Below, piece by piece: positions 32,454 to 42,372 of a DNA stretch of 64,000 nucleotides. The notes under the pieces were generated by a model. The model was not told the origin of the DNA, searched no databases, and worked only from the letters and a program-made list of their open reading frames with translations. The DNA lies in NCBI RefSeq assembly GCF_000002875.2, contig NC_009277.2, forward strand, positions 2,501 through 66,500, given 5' to 3'. The translations under genes and the position numbers were made by a program. The number at the start of each line of letters is the position of its first letter. Position 1 is the stretch's first letter. The stretch is from Leishmania infantum JPCM5 (Eukaryota > Euglenozoa > Kinetoplastea > Trypanosomatida > Trypanosomatidae).

Positions 32454-34427
32454 CTACGTCTTCTCGCGAGCAGCCACCACCAGCGCGATCACGCTGATAG
32501 TGCGGAGCAGGAAGAACATAATCACAAGCGACACCCACATGTACACGCTCGCCGACTGCGCATCACCATCAAACCCAAGCAGACGCATCACCGTGCGTCC
32601 GTCACGCGGCTGGTTGATGCAGTACCCGTCGCCCCAGCGGTAGTAGTCGCACGCAATGTGGGGAACATTGTGCAGCTCATTGCGCAGCACGAGGATGTAC
32701 GCGTGGCGCATGAAGGACGGCTTCTCCAACCAGTACCAGTACGGGCGCAGACGGTCCGTGCTTGCGAACAGACCACCGCCTACAGACAACAGCATAAAGG
32801 AAACCGACGCCATGGCAGAGCTCACCACAAGCGACGGGCACGAGGTGGAGATCGCGAAGCCCAGACCAGTTGCCACCTGCGACAGCAACGCAATCACACC
32901 AAAGTAGTAGAAGAAGGAGCCGGGATGACGATGCAGCCCCACCATCCAGTAGAGGATGCAGCTCTCTACCAGCACTGCAAGAATCTGTACGGGAAACTCG
33001 GCGAAACTACGGCCAAGGAAGAACATCAGCGGCGAGTACGCACCAGCTTGCTGCTCACGCATGAACACGGCACGCACATTGTTGAACGTATTGATCATGA
33101 TGAACGTGGAGCTCATCACACGGTTCATCACGATCAAGAACAGCACGCCTTGGCGATCCTGAATTCCCTCTACGTTGGCCCGCACATTCAAGAAGATCAG
33201 GCCCACAACGGCGGCGAAGAAGATCGCCTGCGCCGTGTACGAGAACAGATACAGGGAGTCGCGCGAGATCTCCATCATCCTGCGCCGCGTCAGCTCGTAC
33301 AACTGCACAGCCGGCGAGCTGCCGAACTTCACAATGTATGCATCCAGGAACCGCGCAGCAGACGACTCACTGCGGCTCTTCGCGAAACGCACAGCGGCAG
33401 TGTGCGGCGTGCGAGGTCCGTTCTTCAGGTACTTGCGCCAGCGCTTGATCAGGACCTTGCTCGTCACGCTGTCCTGCAGCAGCACCATGTAGTAGTCCGT
33501 CGGCGTGTACTTGCTCGGGCACGGGAACCCGATGGACTCGAAGTAGTCCAGCGACGCAGCCATCGTCCCGTGGTACGCAATGCGGCCCTGCGTCATCAGC
33601 ATCACGTCGTCGAAGTACGACAGCACCTCCGCAGTCGGCTGATGGATCGTGTAGATCACAGTGCGGCCGGTCCGCGACAGCTGGCGCAGCAGGTGCACCA
33701 CCTTCGCGGACGTCACGGAGTCCAGCCCAGACGTCGGCTCATCAAGCAGCAGGATCTTCGGGTCGCAGATCAGCTCGATCCCGATGCTGCACCGCTTGCG
33801 CTCCCCACCAGACAGCCCAGCCTCCAGGCCGGGAATGCCGACCTTCGTGCCGCGGCAGTGCCGCAACCGCAGGACACTCAGCATCTCCTGCACACGCTCC
33901 TCCGTCTCCGCACGGCCCGTCCCGCGCCGCGTGCGCAGCGAGAACCACAGCGCGTCGTACGGCGTCGACAGCGGCGAGATGATGTCGTCCTGCGCCACGA
34001 ACCCCATCGCCTTGCGAAAGTGCCGCTCGAACTCACAGTCGCCCAGCTGGCGCCTCCCGCTCAGCTTCAGCTCACCGCCAGACGCTAGTCGGTCGCAGAT
34101 CGCGTTCAGGAACGTTGTCTTGCCGGCACCGGACGACCCGAGGATTGCGAGGCATCGCCCGGGCAGCGCCGTCCCCGTCAGCCCGCACAGGATGCGCTTC
34201 TTGCCAACGCTGTAGCTAAGCCTGTGCCACGACAGCGGCAGCGAGTAGCTGTTCGGCACGCCGATGGCAAGTGGCGTGCTGGAGTCAAATTCAACGATGG
34301 AGCCGTGCAGCTGGGGGTTGTCCTCGCCAGAGGAGATGGTCTGGTGACCGTTGCTGCTGATATTCTGTTGGTCCTCCGCATCGGTGGTGATTCCGTTGTG
34401 TACCTGTTCGTTGTGTAAGCGGGGCAT
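32454..34427 (-). CDS. ABCG1: ABCG-subfamily half-transporter, copy 1
   Basis: A 657-residue ABC half-transporter with the ABCG order, nucleotide-binding domain (NBD) first and membrane domain second. The NBD shows Walker A GSSGAGKTT (about 97-105), signature LSGGERKR (205-212), Walker B ILLLDEPTSGLDS (225-237) and H-loop IHQP (261-264). About six membrane helices follow from residue 400 (SYTAQAIFFAAVVGLIFL, VQILAVLVESCILYWMVGL, YYFGVIALLSQVATGLGFA, VSLVIMFFLLRTISVIALV). Half-transporters work as dimers; Leishmania ABCG1/ABCG2 are reported at membranes and linked to lipid movement and stress. The start MPRLHNEQVHNG is preceded directly by a coding-strand acceptor-like pyrimidine tract and AG; the upstream frame to 34697 is UTR-like. 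It is almost identical to copy 2 except at both termini and one block near residue 545. The symbol follows remembered order and could be swapped with ABCG2. Confidence 0.93.
   Translation of the reverse strand: MPRLHNEQVHNGITTDAEDQQNISSNGHQTISSGEDNPQLHGSIVEFDSSTPLAIGVPNSYSLPLSWHRLSYSVGKKRILCGLTGTALPGRCLAILGSSGAGKTTFLNAICDRLASGGELKLSGRRQLGDCEFERHFRKAMGFVAQDDIISPLSTPYDALWFSLRTRRGTGRAETEERVQEMLSVLRLRHCRGTKVGIPGLEAGLSGGERKRCSIGIELICDPKILLLDEPTSGLDSVTSAKVVHLLRQLSRTGRTVIYTIHQPTAEVLSYFDDVMLMTQGRIAYHGTMAASLDYFESIGFPCPSKYTPTDYYMVLLQDSVTSKVLIKRWRKYLKNGPRTPHTAAVRFAKSRSESSAARFLDAYIVKFGSSPAVQLYELTRRRMMEISRDSLYLFSYTAQAIFFAAVVGLIFLNVRANVEGIQDRQGVLFLIVMNRVMSSTFIMINTFNNVRAVFMREQQAGAYSPLMFFLGRSFAEFPVQILAVLVESCILYWMVGLHRHPGSFFYYFGVIALLSQVATGLGFAISTSCPSLVVSSAMASVSFMLLSVGGGLFASTDRLRPYWYWLEKPSFMRHAYILVLRNELHNVPHIACDYYRWGDGYCINQPRDGRTVMRLLGFDGDAQSASVYMWVSLVIMFFLLRTISVIALVVAAREKT
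32482..34315. repeat. ABCG direct repeat unit 1
   Basis: This 1834-bp block matches 37923-39756 at a constant offset of 5441 bases. Similarity begins and ends abruptly inside the coding region, so the first 37-46 and last about 10 codons differ between genes. Roughly 33285-34300 shows no difference in the lines I compared. Confidence 0.9.
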
Positions 34428-34449
34428 CTGGGCAGGAAGGAAGGAGGGC
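34428..34449 (-). promoter_or_regulatory. Splice-acceptor-like tract abutting the first ABCG start codon
   Basis: On the coding strand this reads as C/T-rich sequence ending in cccag directly before ATG. If used, the spliced leader would be joined to the start codon with no extra 5'UTR. An upstream acceptor is equally possible. Confidence 0.4.
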
Positions 34450-35712
34450 GCAGTAGGGCAGAGCAGGCCGCCAGTAGGAGGTATAAGGAGACGCGCTGTC
34501 CGCAGCACTGTAGGATCGTCGGTTACATGCTTGGTAACGACAGAGAGGAAAGATGACGAGAGGAAGTAAAGAGAGACAGTGGCCGCAGTGCAGTGGGGAG
34601 AGATGGGAGAGTGAGAGATGCGGGTGGGAGCCGAAAAGGGAGAGGGGAGCTGCGCGTGACGGAGCAGTGGCGCCAACACTCTGATAAACGAGCACACTCC
34701 AGGACGGTTGCAGCGGCATCATCCATCCTCTCCCTCTTGTCTGTCCCCACACTCAAGGCGACTCGCACGATTAAATTTGATCAGAACGCCTACGCTGTTG
34801 AAGTGAGTGGATGCGGAGAGTGCGCGCAGTCTGCAGAGATGCAAGACGGCGGCAAGCCAGTTGTTCCAGAGAAGGCTGAGAGGGCGACGCACCATCGTCA
34901 TACAGTCCCAGTGTGCCGGGCTCCGTTGTTCTCTCTTTTTCGTTTCTAACATTAAATGAGTAGGACGTATGTTGGTGTAGTGGCGCGGCTTGTTGGGGGA
35001 CGGTTTCCTCCGCACGCCCCACATGCCCCCCCCCCCAGGCGCAGACGCACGGGTGTACGTCGATGCAGCATGCACGCGTGTCGGTAAAGGTGATGAGCGA
35101 AACGGAAAAGAAAGAGGGGTTGCAGAGACAGGGAGGGAATGCTGCTAGATGGACACGGTGGATGAAAGAAGAAATAGCGCGTGGCGGTGGTGAGTGAGAG
35201 CGGGCTCGATGGAGCAACAAAAATGGGGCGGGGAGGGGAAACGGAAGGAGCGCACACTCACGCGGGCGCGTACGCAAGTGGAGGCGAACAATGGCAAGTA
35301 TAAAAAGAGCATCCGCACACGCGAGCGTGAGAAACCGAGACGAGGGAGATGAGAGATGAGACAGAGGCGCAGGTGTGCGCACAAGGACGCTGAGGAATGC
35401 TGGACGGTGGAGACGCACGCACACGTGCACACAGAGACGAAAACAAAACAAAAACGGCAGTTAAAAAATTGAACCACGTTAAGAAGGGGATGAGGGGGAA
35501 GAGCGGAGAATGAAGACGGCTGAGAAACAGCGGCAACAGATAACAAAACGCGCACCCACGCACAAAGAAGGAGAAAAAGAGACGAAGGAAAAAGAGCGGA
35601 CGAGAGCATCTGCAGCGTGCGTGCCCTCCCCTCCCCTCCCCTCGTGTCCCTCATCACAATCCTGACGACCACCGCAGCCGCCTCCTCCCCCATTCCGCAT
35701 TTGCAGACGCAT

Positions 35713-35733
35713 ACACACACACACACACACACA
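35713..35733. repeat. CA microsatellite (about 10 units)
   Basis: An uninterrupted AC/CA run in spacer. Confidence 0.9.
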
Positions 35734-35936
35734 GAAAGGGAAACGAGTGCGGGGGAGAGGCGCTGCATGCAGATCAAGATGAGCAACCGCACAACTCCGC
35801 GACGGGAGGCATCGAGAGGAGCGCGAAAGGAGAGGGGTGGGAGGATGGAGAAGGAAAGAGAAGCGCGCCAACGAAAAGGCACAAGAAATAAGTGCGCAGA
35901 CGCTGAAGATGTGCAGTGAGCGCAGGCAGGCGTGCA

Positions 35937-35937
<1 letters not shown>

Positions 35938-35971
<34 letters not shown>
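35938..35971. repeat. CA microsatellite (about 16 units)
   Basis: An uninterrupted ACAC run in the spacer between ABCG copies. Confidence 0.95.
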
Positions 35972-37891
35972 CGCACATGCAAGCACATCTGTAAGCAAGT
36001 TCTTGGCGCATAAAAGCTTGCCTTCTGTCCTTTCAGAAGAGCGACGTGTCCCTCGCACTCCATCCCTCCTTCTCGCTCTTCCTTTACCCTATTCTTTGGG
36101 CTCTCGCTCTCTCTCTCGTCAGTGGCGCTCTCTCCTTCTCTCGCCCTTCCTCTCTGTGGACGACTGGGCTGCAAAGGACGAGGACCAAGACACGAGACGC
36201 ATGGCAAGAAGCGAGGGATGGGAAGAGGGAGTCGTGGGTGAAGTCTACATGCGCGCTCGCCAATATCGGCGGCAGCGGTGGGGGAGGAAAGACGGGGGAA
36301 GCCGATAGAAGCAACACAATACGACAACAGCAACAACCAGCCGCTGCAGCACGGGAAGCGAAAACAGACACAAGGAAAGCGTAAGGAGAGGGAAAGATAG
36401 AAGGGCTGAGAAATCAAGAAAGAGGCGCAAGACACACACCCGAGCACAGCCGAAGACGCGCGCACAGGAGAGACAACCACAGCGCCCCCACCCCTTCACC
36501 AATTGCTGTGATAGGCAGCCTGTGCGTGCATGCCCGGTAGGCGAGAGGAAGATGAGAGCGTGTGGATGTGCTCGTGTGTGGTTGCTGTTCGACGGAGGAG
36601 GGTGATGACTCCGGAAGCAGAGGGGTCCATGTAGTGTCCCCCTGGGAAAGCACAACGGCCAACACCGCCGCCACCACCACGAAGCGCGCAGATACGATTT
36701 CGAACGAGAGACACAGCTGAAAAAAGGGAAAGACGAGAGGCCACACTGGCGCACACACAGCGAAACACACGAAAGGGTCTGTCGGCGCAGCGGAGTGGCA
36801 GCAGTGCGCTAACATCCACCCGTCGGCACGTGCATGTGTCTGCAGACGACGGTGGCGTAGATGCCGGTGAGGGGAAGCGGGCGAGAGAGGCGAGAGAGAG
36901 AGGCGTAGTTTGTTTTTCTCACCATCAGTCTTGTACTCCGCTCCTCTGTGCCCGTATCTTGCAACGGGGCATACCGTCCCCGTGAACAACATCAGCGGAT
37001 ATAAGGGTACTCGCAGTGGCAGCAGCCACCACACCCACAAGTCGCCCTCCTGCTCCGAGCCCTCAAAGTCCCTCTTTCAAACCAAAAAAAAATACACGCC
37101 TGCGTGGGTGTGGACGCCGGAAACGGATGGCGGGGGAGAGCCAGAGCGGCACACATCAGCAGCACTCGATGCGAGAGAGAGTGAGAGCGTGAGACACACA
37201 AAAACGAAAACGCTGCTGAGGCAAACACGCAGAACAATGACGAAGTCAAGACGAAAAGCAAAAAAAAAACGGCACGAACGAATCGTGCACATGATGTGAC
37301 ACTGCCATCCACAGCACTGACAACGGCAATGCCCCCGCCGTGCCGGCCGCTCTCTACGTCCATCTTCCGCCTCCTCGCCTGCACCCCCTCCCTTCATGGA
37401 TTCCATCTACCTCTGATGCTCTACTCACTTACCCCTCCCCCTAACTCTTCTGCGACTGATACCGCCGCGTCATCAGGCGCACGCGCACGCACACATAGAG
37501 ACAGGCAGACAGAGACAGCGATCTATGATGCTACAGTGAGCCCCGGCCATGTATCAACGCACCACAAACGGAAGGAACGCGAACCAGCGCACACGGGCAG
37601 TGAAAGCGCGTGTCAACTACACGCCAACACGAGACAGAGAAACATAGAAGAGAAGCGCACGCACGCCCACACCGACGCGCACAGAAGAAAAACAAGAAAA
37701 ATCGGATGAGACTGGAGGCGCACGTCCGTGCGTCGCGGACACACACACGCACATGTTCACACACATCACCTCATCACAGCTGCCCAGATGCGCTGCTCAT
37801 GCACGCGAGACGTCATGGATAGCTCATGGCACATGCGCCGGAAAACAAAAAGTAAGAAGCTCCACCAAAGTCAGAATTTCCACCTCAGTGT

Positions 37892-39883
37892 TCATGCCGT
37901 TCTCCTGCGGCCCGCCACAGCGAGCGCGATCACGCTGATAGTGCGGAGCAGGAAGAACATAATCACAAGCGACACCCACATGTACACGCTCGCCGACTGC
38001 GCATCACCATCAAACCCAAGCAGACGCATCACCGTGCGTCCGTCACGCGGCTGGTTGATGCAGTACCCGTCGCCCCAGCGGTAGTAGTCGCACGCAATGT
38101 GGGGAACATTGTGCAGCTCATTGCGCAGCACGAGGATGTACGCGTGGCGCATGAAGGACGGCTTCTCCAACCAGTACCAGTGCGGGCGCAGACGGTCCGT
38201 GCTTGCGAACAGACCACCGCCTAGAGCCAGCGGAATCAAGATCAGCGGCGCCATGGCAGAGCTCACCACAAGCGACGGGCACGAGGTGGAGATCGCGAAG
38301 CCCAGACCAGTTGCCACCTGCGACAGCAACGCAATCACACCAAAGTAGTAGAAGAAGGAGCCGGGATGACGATGCAGCCCCACCATCCAGTAGAGGATGC
38401 AGCTCTCTACCAGCACTGCAAGAATCTGTACGGGAAACTCGGCGAAACTACGGCCAAGGAAGAACATCAGCGGCGAGTACGCACCAGCTTGCTGCTCACG
38501 CATGAACACGGCACGCACATTGTTGAACGTATTGATCATGATGAACGTGGAGCTCATCGCGCGGTTCATCACGGTCATGAACAGCACGCCTTGGCGATCC
38601 TGAATTCCCTCTACGTTGGCCCGCACATTCAAGAAGATCAGGCCCACAACGGCGGCGAAGAAGATCGCCTGCGCCGTGTACGAGAACAGATACAGGGAGT
38701 CGCGCGAGATCTCCATCATCGTGCGCCGCGTCAGCTCGTACAACTGCACAGCCGGCGAGCTGCCGAACTTCACAATGTATGCATCCAGGAACCGCGCAGC
38801 AGACGACTCACTGCGGCTCTTCGCGAAACGCACAGCGGCAGTGTGCGGCGTGCGAGGTCCGTTCTTCAGGTACTTGCGCCAGCGCTTGATCAGGACCTTG
38901 CTCGTCACGCTGTCCTGCAGCAGCACCATGTAGTAGTCCGTCGGCGTGTACTTGCTCGGGCACGGGAACCCGATGGACTCGAAGTAGTCCAGCGACGCAG
39001 CCATCGTCCCGTGGTACGCAATGCGGCCCTGCGTCATCAGCATCACGTCGTCGAAGTACGACAGCACCTCCGCAGTCGGCTGATGGATCGTGTAGATCAC
39101 AGTGCGGCCGGTCCGCGACAGCTGGCGCAGCAGGTGCACCACCTTCGCGGACGTCACGGAGTCCAGCCCAGACGTCGGCTCATCAAGCAGCAGGATCTTC
39201 GGGTCGCAGATCAGCTCGATCCCGATGCTGCACCGCTTGCGCTCCCCACCAGACAGCCCAGCCTCCAGGCCGGGAATGCCGACCTTCGTGCCGCGGCAGT
39301 GCCGCAACCGCAGGACACTCAGCATCTCCTGCACACGCTCCTCCGTCTCCGCACGGCCCGTCCCGCGCCGCGTGCGCAGCGAGAACCACAGCGCGTCGTA
39401 CGGCGTCGACAGCGGCGAGATGATGTCGTCCTGCGCCACGAACCCCATCGCCTTGCGAAAGTGCCGCTCGAACTCACAGTCGCCCAGCTGGCGCCTCCCG
39501 CTCAGCTTCAGCTCACCGCCAGACGCTAGTCGGTCGCAGATCGCGTTCAGGAACGTTGTCTTGCCGGCACCGGACGACCCGAGGATTGCGAGGCATCGCC
39601 CGGGCAGCGCCGTCCCCGTCAGCCCGCACAGGATGCGCTTCTTGCCAACGCTGTAGCTAAGCCTGTGCCACGACAGCGGCAGCGAGTAGCTGTTCGGCAC
39701 GCCGATGGCAAGTGGCGTGCTGGAGTCAAATTCAACGATGGAGCCATGCAGCTGGGCGCCGACCTTGCCAGAATCCCTTCGCTGGTGATGAGGCGCATCG
39801 GGCTCGTGGATATCGATGGGAGAAAAGGAGTATTCGGTGTAGGTGTCGTCTGTAGGCGCACGCGTGGCTGCGGGTGGGGGCAT
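37892..39883 (-). CDS. ABCG2: ABCG-subfamily half-transporter, copy 2
   Basis: A 663-residue ABC half-transporter of the same architecture as copy 1, with the same intact Walker A, LSGGERKR, Walker B and H-loop. The N-terminus is unrelated (MPPPAATRAPTDDTYTEYS) up to QLHGSIVEFDSS, where near identity starts. The C-terminus ends AVAGRRRTA instead of VVAAREKT. Internal differences are few: R/T before MMEISRD, FLIVMNRV against FMTVMNRA, and a block MAPLILIPLALGGG against MASVSFMLLSVGGG in a membrane helix. The sharp patchwork points to gene conversion that spares the ends. Expected role: ATP-driven export or flipping of lipids or drugs as a homo- or heterodimer. In Leishmania, ABCG2 has been tied to phosphatidylserine exposure and infectivity (literature knowledge). 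Numbering by gene order is inference. A purine run at 39946-39962 is a candidate splice signal. Confidence 0.93.
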   Translation of the reverse strand: MPPPAATRAPTDDTYTEYSFSPIDIHEPDAPHHQRRDSGKVGAQLHGSIVEFDSSTPLAIGVPNSYSLPLSWHRLSYSVGKKRILCGLTGTALPGRCLAILGSSGAGKTTFLNAICDRLASGGELKLSGRRQLGDCEFERHFRKAMGFVAQDDIISPLSTPYDALWFSLRTRRGTGRAETEERVQEMLSVLRLRHCRGTKVGIPGLEAGLSGGERKRCSIGIELICDPKILLLDEPTSGLDSVTSAKVVHLLRQLSRTGRTVIYTIHQPTAEVLSYFDDVMLMTQGRIAYHGTMAASLDYFESIGFPCPSKYTPTDYYMVLLQDSVTSKVLIKRWRKYLKNGPRTPHTAAVRFAKSRSESSAARFLDAYIVKFGSSPAVQLYELTRRTMMEISRDSLYLFSYTAQAIFFAAVVGLIFLNVRANVEGIQDRQGVLFMTVMNRAMSSTFIMINTFNNVRAVFMREQQAGAYSPLMFFLGRSFAEFPVQILAVLVESCILYWMVGLHRHPGSFFYYFGVIALLSQVATGLGFAISTSCPSLVVSSAMAPLILIPLALGGGLFASTDRLRPHWYWLEKPSFMRHAYILVLRNELHNVPHIACDYYRWGDGYCINQPRDGRTVMRLLGFDGDAQSASVYMWVSLVIMFFLLRTISVIALAVAGRRRTA
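37923..39756. repeat. ABCG direct repeat unit 2
   Basis: The partner of 32482-34315 (offset 5441). Part of it, 38633-39687, is also the source-like match for the truncated copy at 41318-42372 (offset 2685). Confidence 0.9.
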
Positions 39884-41317
39884 GTTGAAGGCAGAGTGTC
39901 AGCGGGTCGGCGCCGGCGAATGAGAAGCCAGTGGAAGGATGTACAGGAAGGAAAAGAAGACACAAACGGGGCCTGGGAGACGCTGGCCGGAAGACAGGCG
40001 GAGAAGGCAGGGAGAAAAGGGTTGAGGAAGATCGTCCTAGCGCGTAGGGAAACCGGGCGGCCACTCGAGAGAGAAGACGCGAAATGGGCGAGGATAGATG
40101 AAAGCGGTGGCCGGAGAGAGGGAGGGGGAGACGAGTGTAAGGTAGGACCAAAGAAAAAGCGTGTCCGCAACGGAGGGGCAGGCGACAGGAACAGGGATAG
40201 CGGCCGTGGCACGAGCGCCGTGAGCAGCGCGGTCGAAAGCAAGTGCGCGGAGCCAGAGCACACGGGAAGCGACGAGCGAATCCCAAAAACACGTGAAAGG
40301 GCGTAAGGAAGAGCCGGATCCAGGAAGGAGCGCGCCAGAGAAGGCGCGCACGAAGCAGCTGGCGATGGGCAACGTGGGGCGAGTGTCAGGCTGCGCGAGA
40401 CGCACAAACACACAGAGAGAGTCGTGCAGACGCAGTTATGAAGTCGACAGGGAAGACGGATGTCGGAGAGGTGAGCAGGCACAGAGCAGCGGTTGGACAA
40501 CTAGGAAATACAATGCGACCCCATGGAGGCGCAGGGGCACGAAGGGCACAAGCTCGCACGAGCCAGACGTTGCTGAGCGAGACCCGCTGCTGGAAATCAA
40601 TGGAGGCTGTGAGAGAGACGAGAGAGAGACAGCGAAGGCGGCTACAAGTGCGGTGGTGAGTCAAGAGAAAACGCGGAAGAAGTGCGAAGGAACGAGCCGC
40701 TCCGTGGCTCGATGCGCAACCGTGTCCGCCGCAGAGACAGCGATACCTGCGCACTGGCAGAGAGAAGGCAGAGAAGGTGGGGGTGATGAAGGACCCCGCA
40801 CGCCACGTTCCCTAGGCGCACCGGAGCACGCCAAAGGCTAAAAGAGTCGGGCGTAGGCGTCACGGGCCCTGAGGAGAGCCCGACGCGACAGACGCCGTGG
40901 GGAGGGGATGGAGAAGGACGTGAAGGTGAGTGTCGTCCGGCCCGCACGCCTGCCCACCTGTGTCTGTCATGGGAGGGAGTGGAGGGGGGGGGGCATCTCT
41001 GTGCGACTTTGCGCGTCATCGGCTACGCGGGGCATCGTCTTCACAGAGGCGCACGCCGGCACACTTCCCTCCGCAACATAACAGCGAGTTCACATGGAGC
41101 CGTGCTGGAGTCCATGCACTTCCCGCTCATGTAGGAGTGAAGGTAACGAGAGAGAGACCCGCACGCTGTAATGCGGGAGGGACACCGAACCGATAGCACA
41201 GATGAACAGCCATGGAGAGACACACCGCGCCAAACAACCCACACAGAGCACACAGACAGAGTATGGGGAAGAATGAAGAGGAAAGTGGGGCGCTGTCTAC
41301 GTAAAAAAAAAAACAAT
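39884..41317. other. Spacer between ABCG copy 2 and the truncated copy
   Basis: No gene is supported. It is purine-rich on the plus strand with candidate splice tracts for copy 2, and it ends at an 11-A run (41303-41313) that abuts the truncated ABCG copy. Confidence 0.6.
41303..41313 (+). repeat. A11 run at the junction of the truncated ABCG copy
   Basis: Eleven A residues lie four bases before the first matching base of the ABCG fragment (41318). Read on the gene's strand it is a T-run after the break. Confidence 0.9.
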
Positions 41318-42372
41318 GAAGATCAGGCCCACAACGGCGGCGAAGAAGATCGCCTGCGCCGTGTACGAGAACAGATACAGGGAGTCGCGCGAGATCTCCA
41401 TCATCGTGCGCCGCGTCAGCTCGTACAACTGCACAGCCGGCGAGCTGCCGAACTTCACAATGTATGCATCCAGGAACCGCGCAGCAGACGACTCACTGCG
41501 GCTCTTCGCGAAACGCACAGCGGCAGTGTGCGGCGTGCGAGGTCCGTTCTTCAGGTACTTGCGCCAGCGCTTGATCAGGACCTTGCTCGTCACGCTGTCC
41601 TGCAGCAGCACCATGTAGTAGTCCGTCGGCGTGTACTTGCTCGGGCACGGGAACCCGATGGACTCGAAGTAGTCCAGCGACGCAGCCATCGTCCCGTGGT
41701 ACGCAATGCGGCCCTGCGTCATCAGCATCACGTCGTCGAAGTACGACAGCACCTCCGCAGTCGGCTGATGGATCGTGTAGATCACAGTGCGGCCGGTCCG
41801 CGACAGCTGGCGCAGCAGGTGCACCACCTTCGCGGACGTCACGGAGTCCAGCCCAGACGTCGGCTCATCAAGCAGCAGGATCTTCGGGTCGCAGATCAGC
41901 TCGATCCCGATGCTGCACCGCTTGCGCTCCCCACCAGACAGCCCAGCCTCCAGGCCGGGAATGCCGACCTTCGTGCCGCGGCAGTGCCGCAACCGCAGGA
42001 CACTCAGCATCTCCTGCACACGCTCCTCCGTCTCCGCACGGCCCGTCCCGCGCCGCGTGCGCAGCGAGAACCACAGCGCGTCGTACGGCGTCGACAGCGG
42101 CGAGATGATGTCGTCCTGCGCCACGAACCCCATCGCCTTGCGAAAGTGCCGCTCGAACTCACAGTCGCCCAGCTGGCGCCTCCCGCTCAGCTTCAGCTCA
42201 CCGCCAGACGCTAGTCGGTCGCAGATCGCGTTCAGGAACGTTGTCTTGCCGGCACCGGACGACCCGAGGATTGCGAGGCATCGCCCGGGCAGCGCCGTCC
42301 CCGTCAGCCCGCACAGGATGCGCTTCTTGCCAACGCTGTAGCTAAGCCTGTGCCACGACAGCGGCAGCGAGT
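41318..42372 (-). pseudogene. Truncated ABCG transporter copy (NBD fragment)
   Basis: A 1055-bp piece matching codons of about 66-417 of ABCG copy 2 (offset 2685). It carries the copy-2-specific base (catcgtgcg) where copy 1 has catcctgcg. The frame is fully open through Walker A, LSGGERKR, Walker B and the first membrane helix, but both ends are gone. Upstream the frame runs into a TAG with no ATG. Downstream it leaves homology after VVGLIF and ends in IVFFFT from the T-run. The first ATG available (42131-42133, MGFVAQDDIIS) would skip Walker A, so no functional ATPase can be made by normal initiation. The absence of any decay points to a recent origin or continuing conversion. It sits where I recall a third gene (ABCG3) in Leishmania. 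Confidence 0.88.

Larger units (their letters stand above)
34428..37891. other. Spacer between the two full ABCG genes
   Basis: No gene is supported. The stretch holds an 11-C run near 35026-35036, CA microsatellites at 35713-35733 and 35938-35971, and purine-rich stretches. It is not similar to the spacer beyond the second ABCG gene, so the duplicated unit is not a simple whole-gene tandem. Confidence 0.6.

Noticed and set aside
32448..34088. A 546-codon open frame antisense to the ABCG genes, repeated in the other copies
   Set aside because: It mirrors the GC-rich codon pattern of ABCG, is His/Arg/Gln-rich without domain features, and its repetition is explained by the gene duplication.
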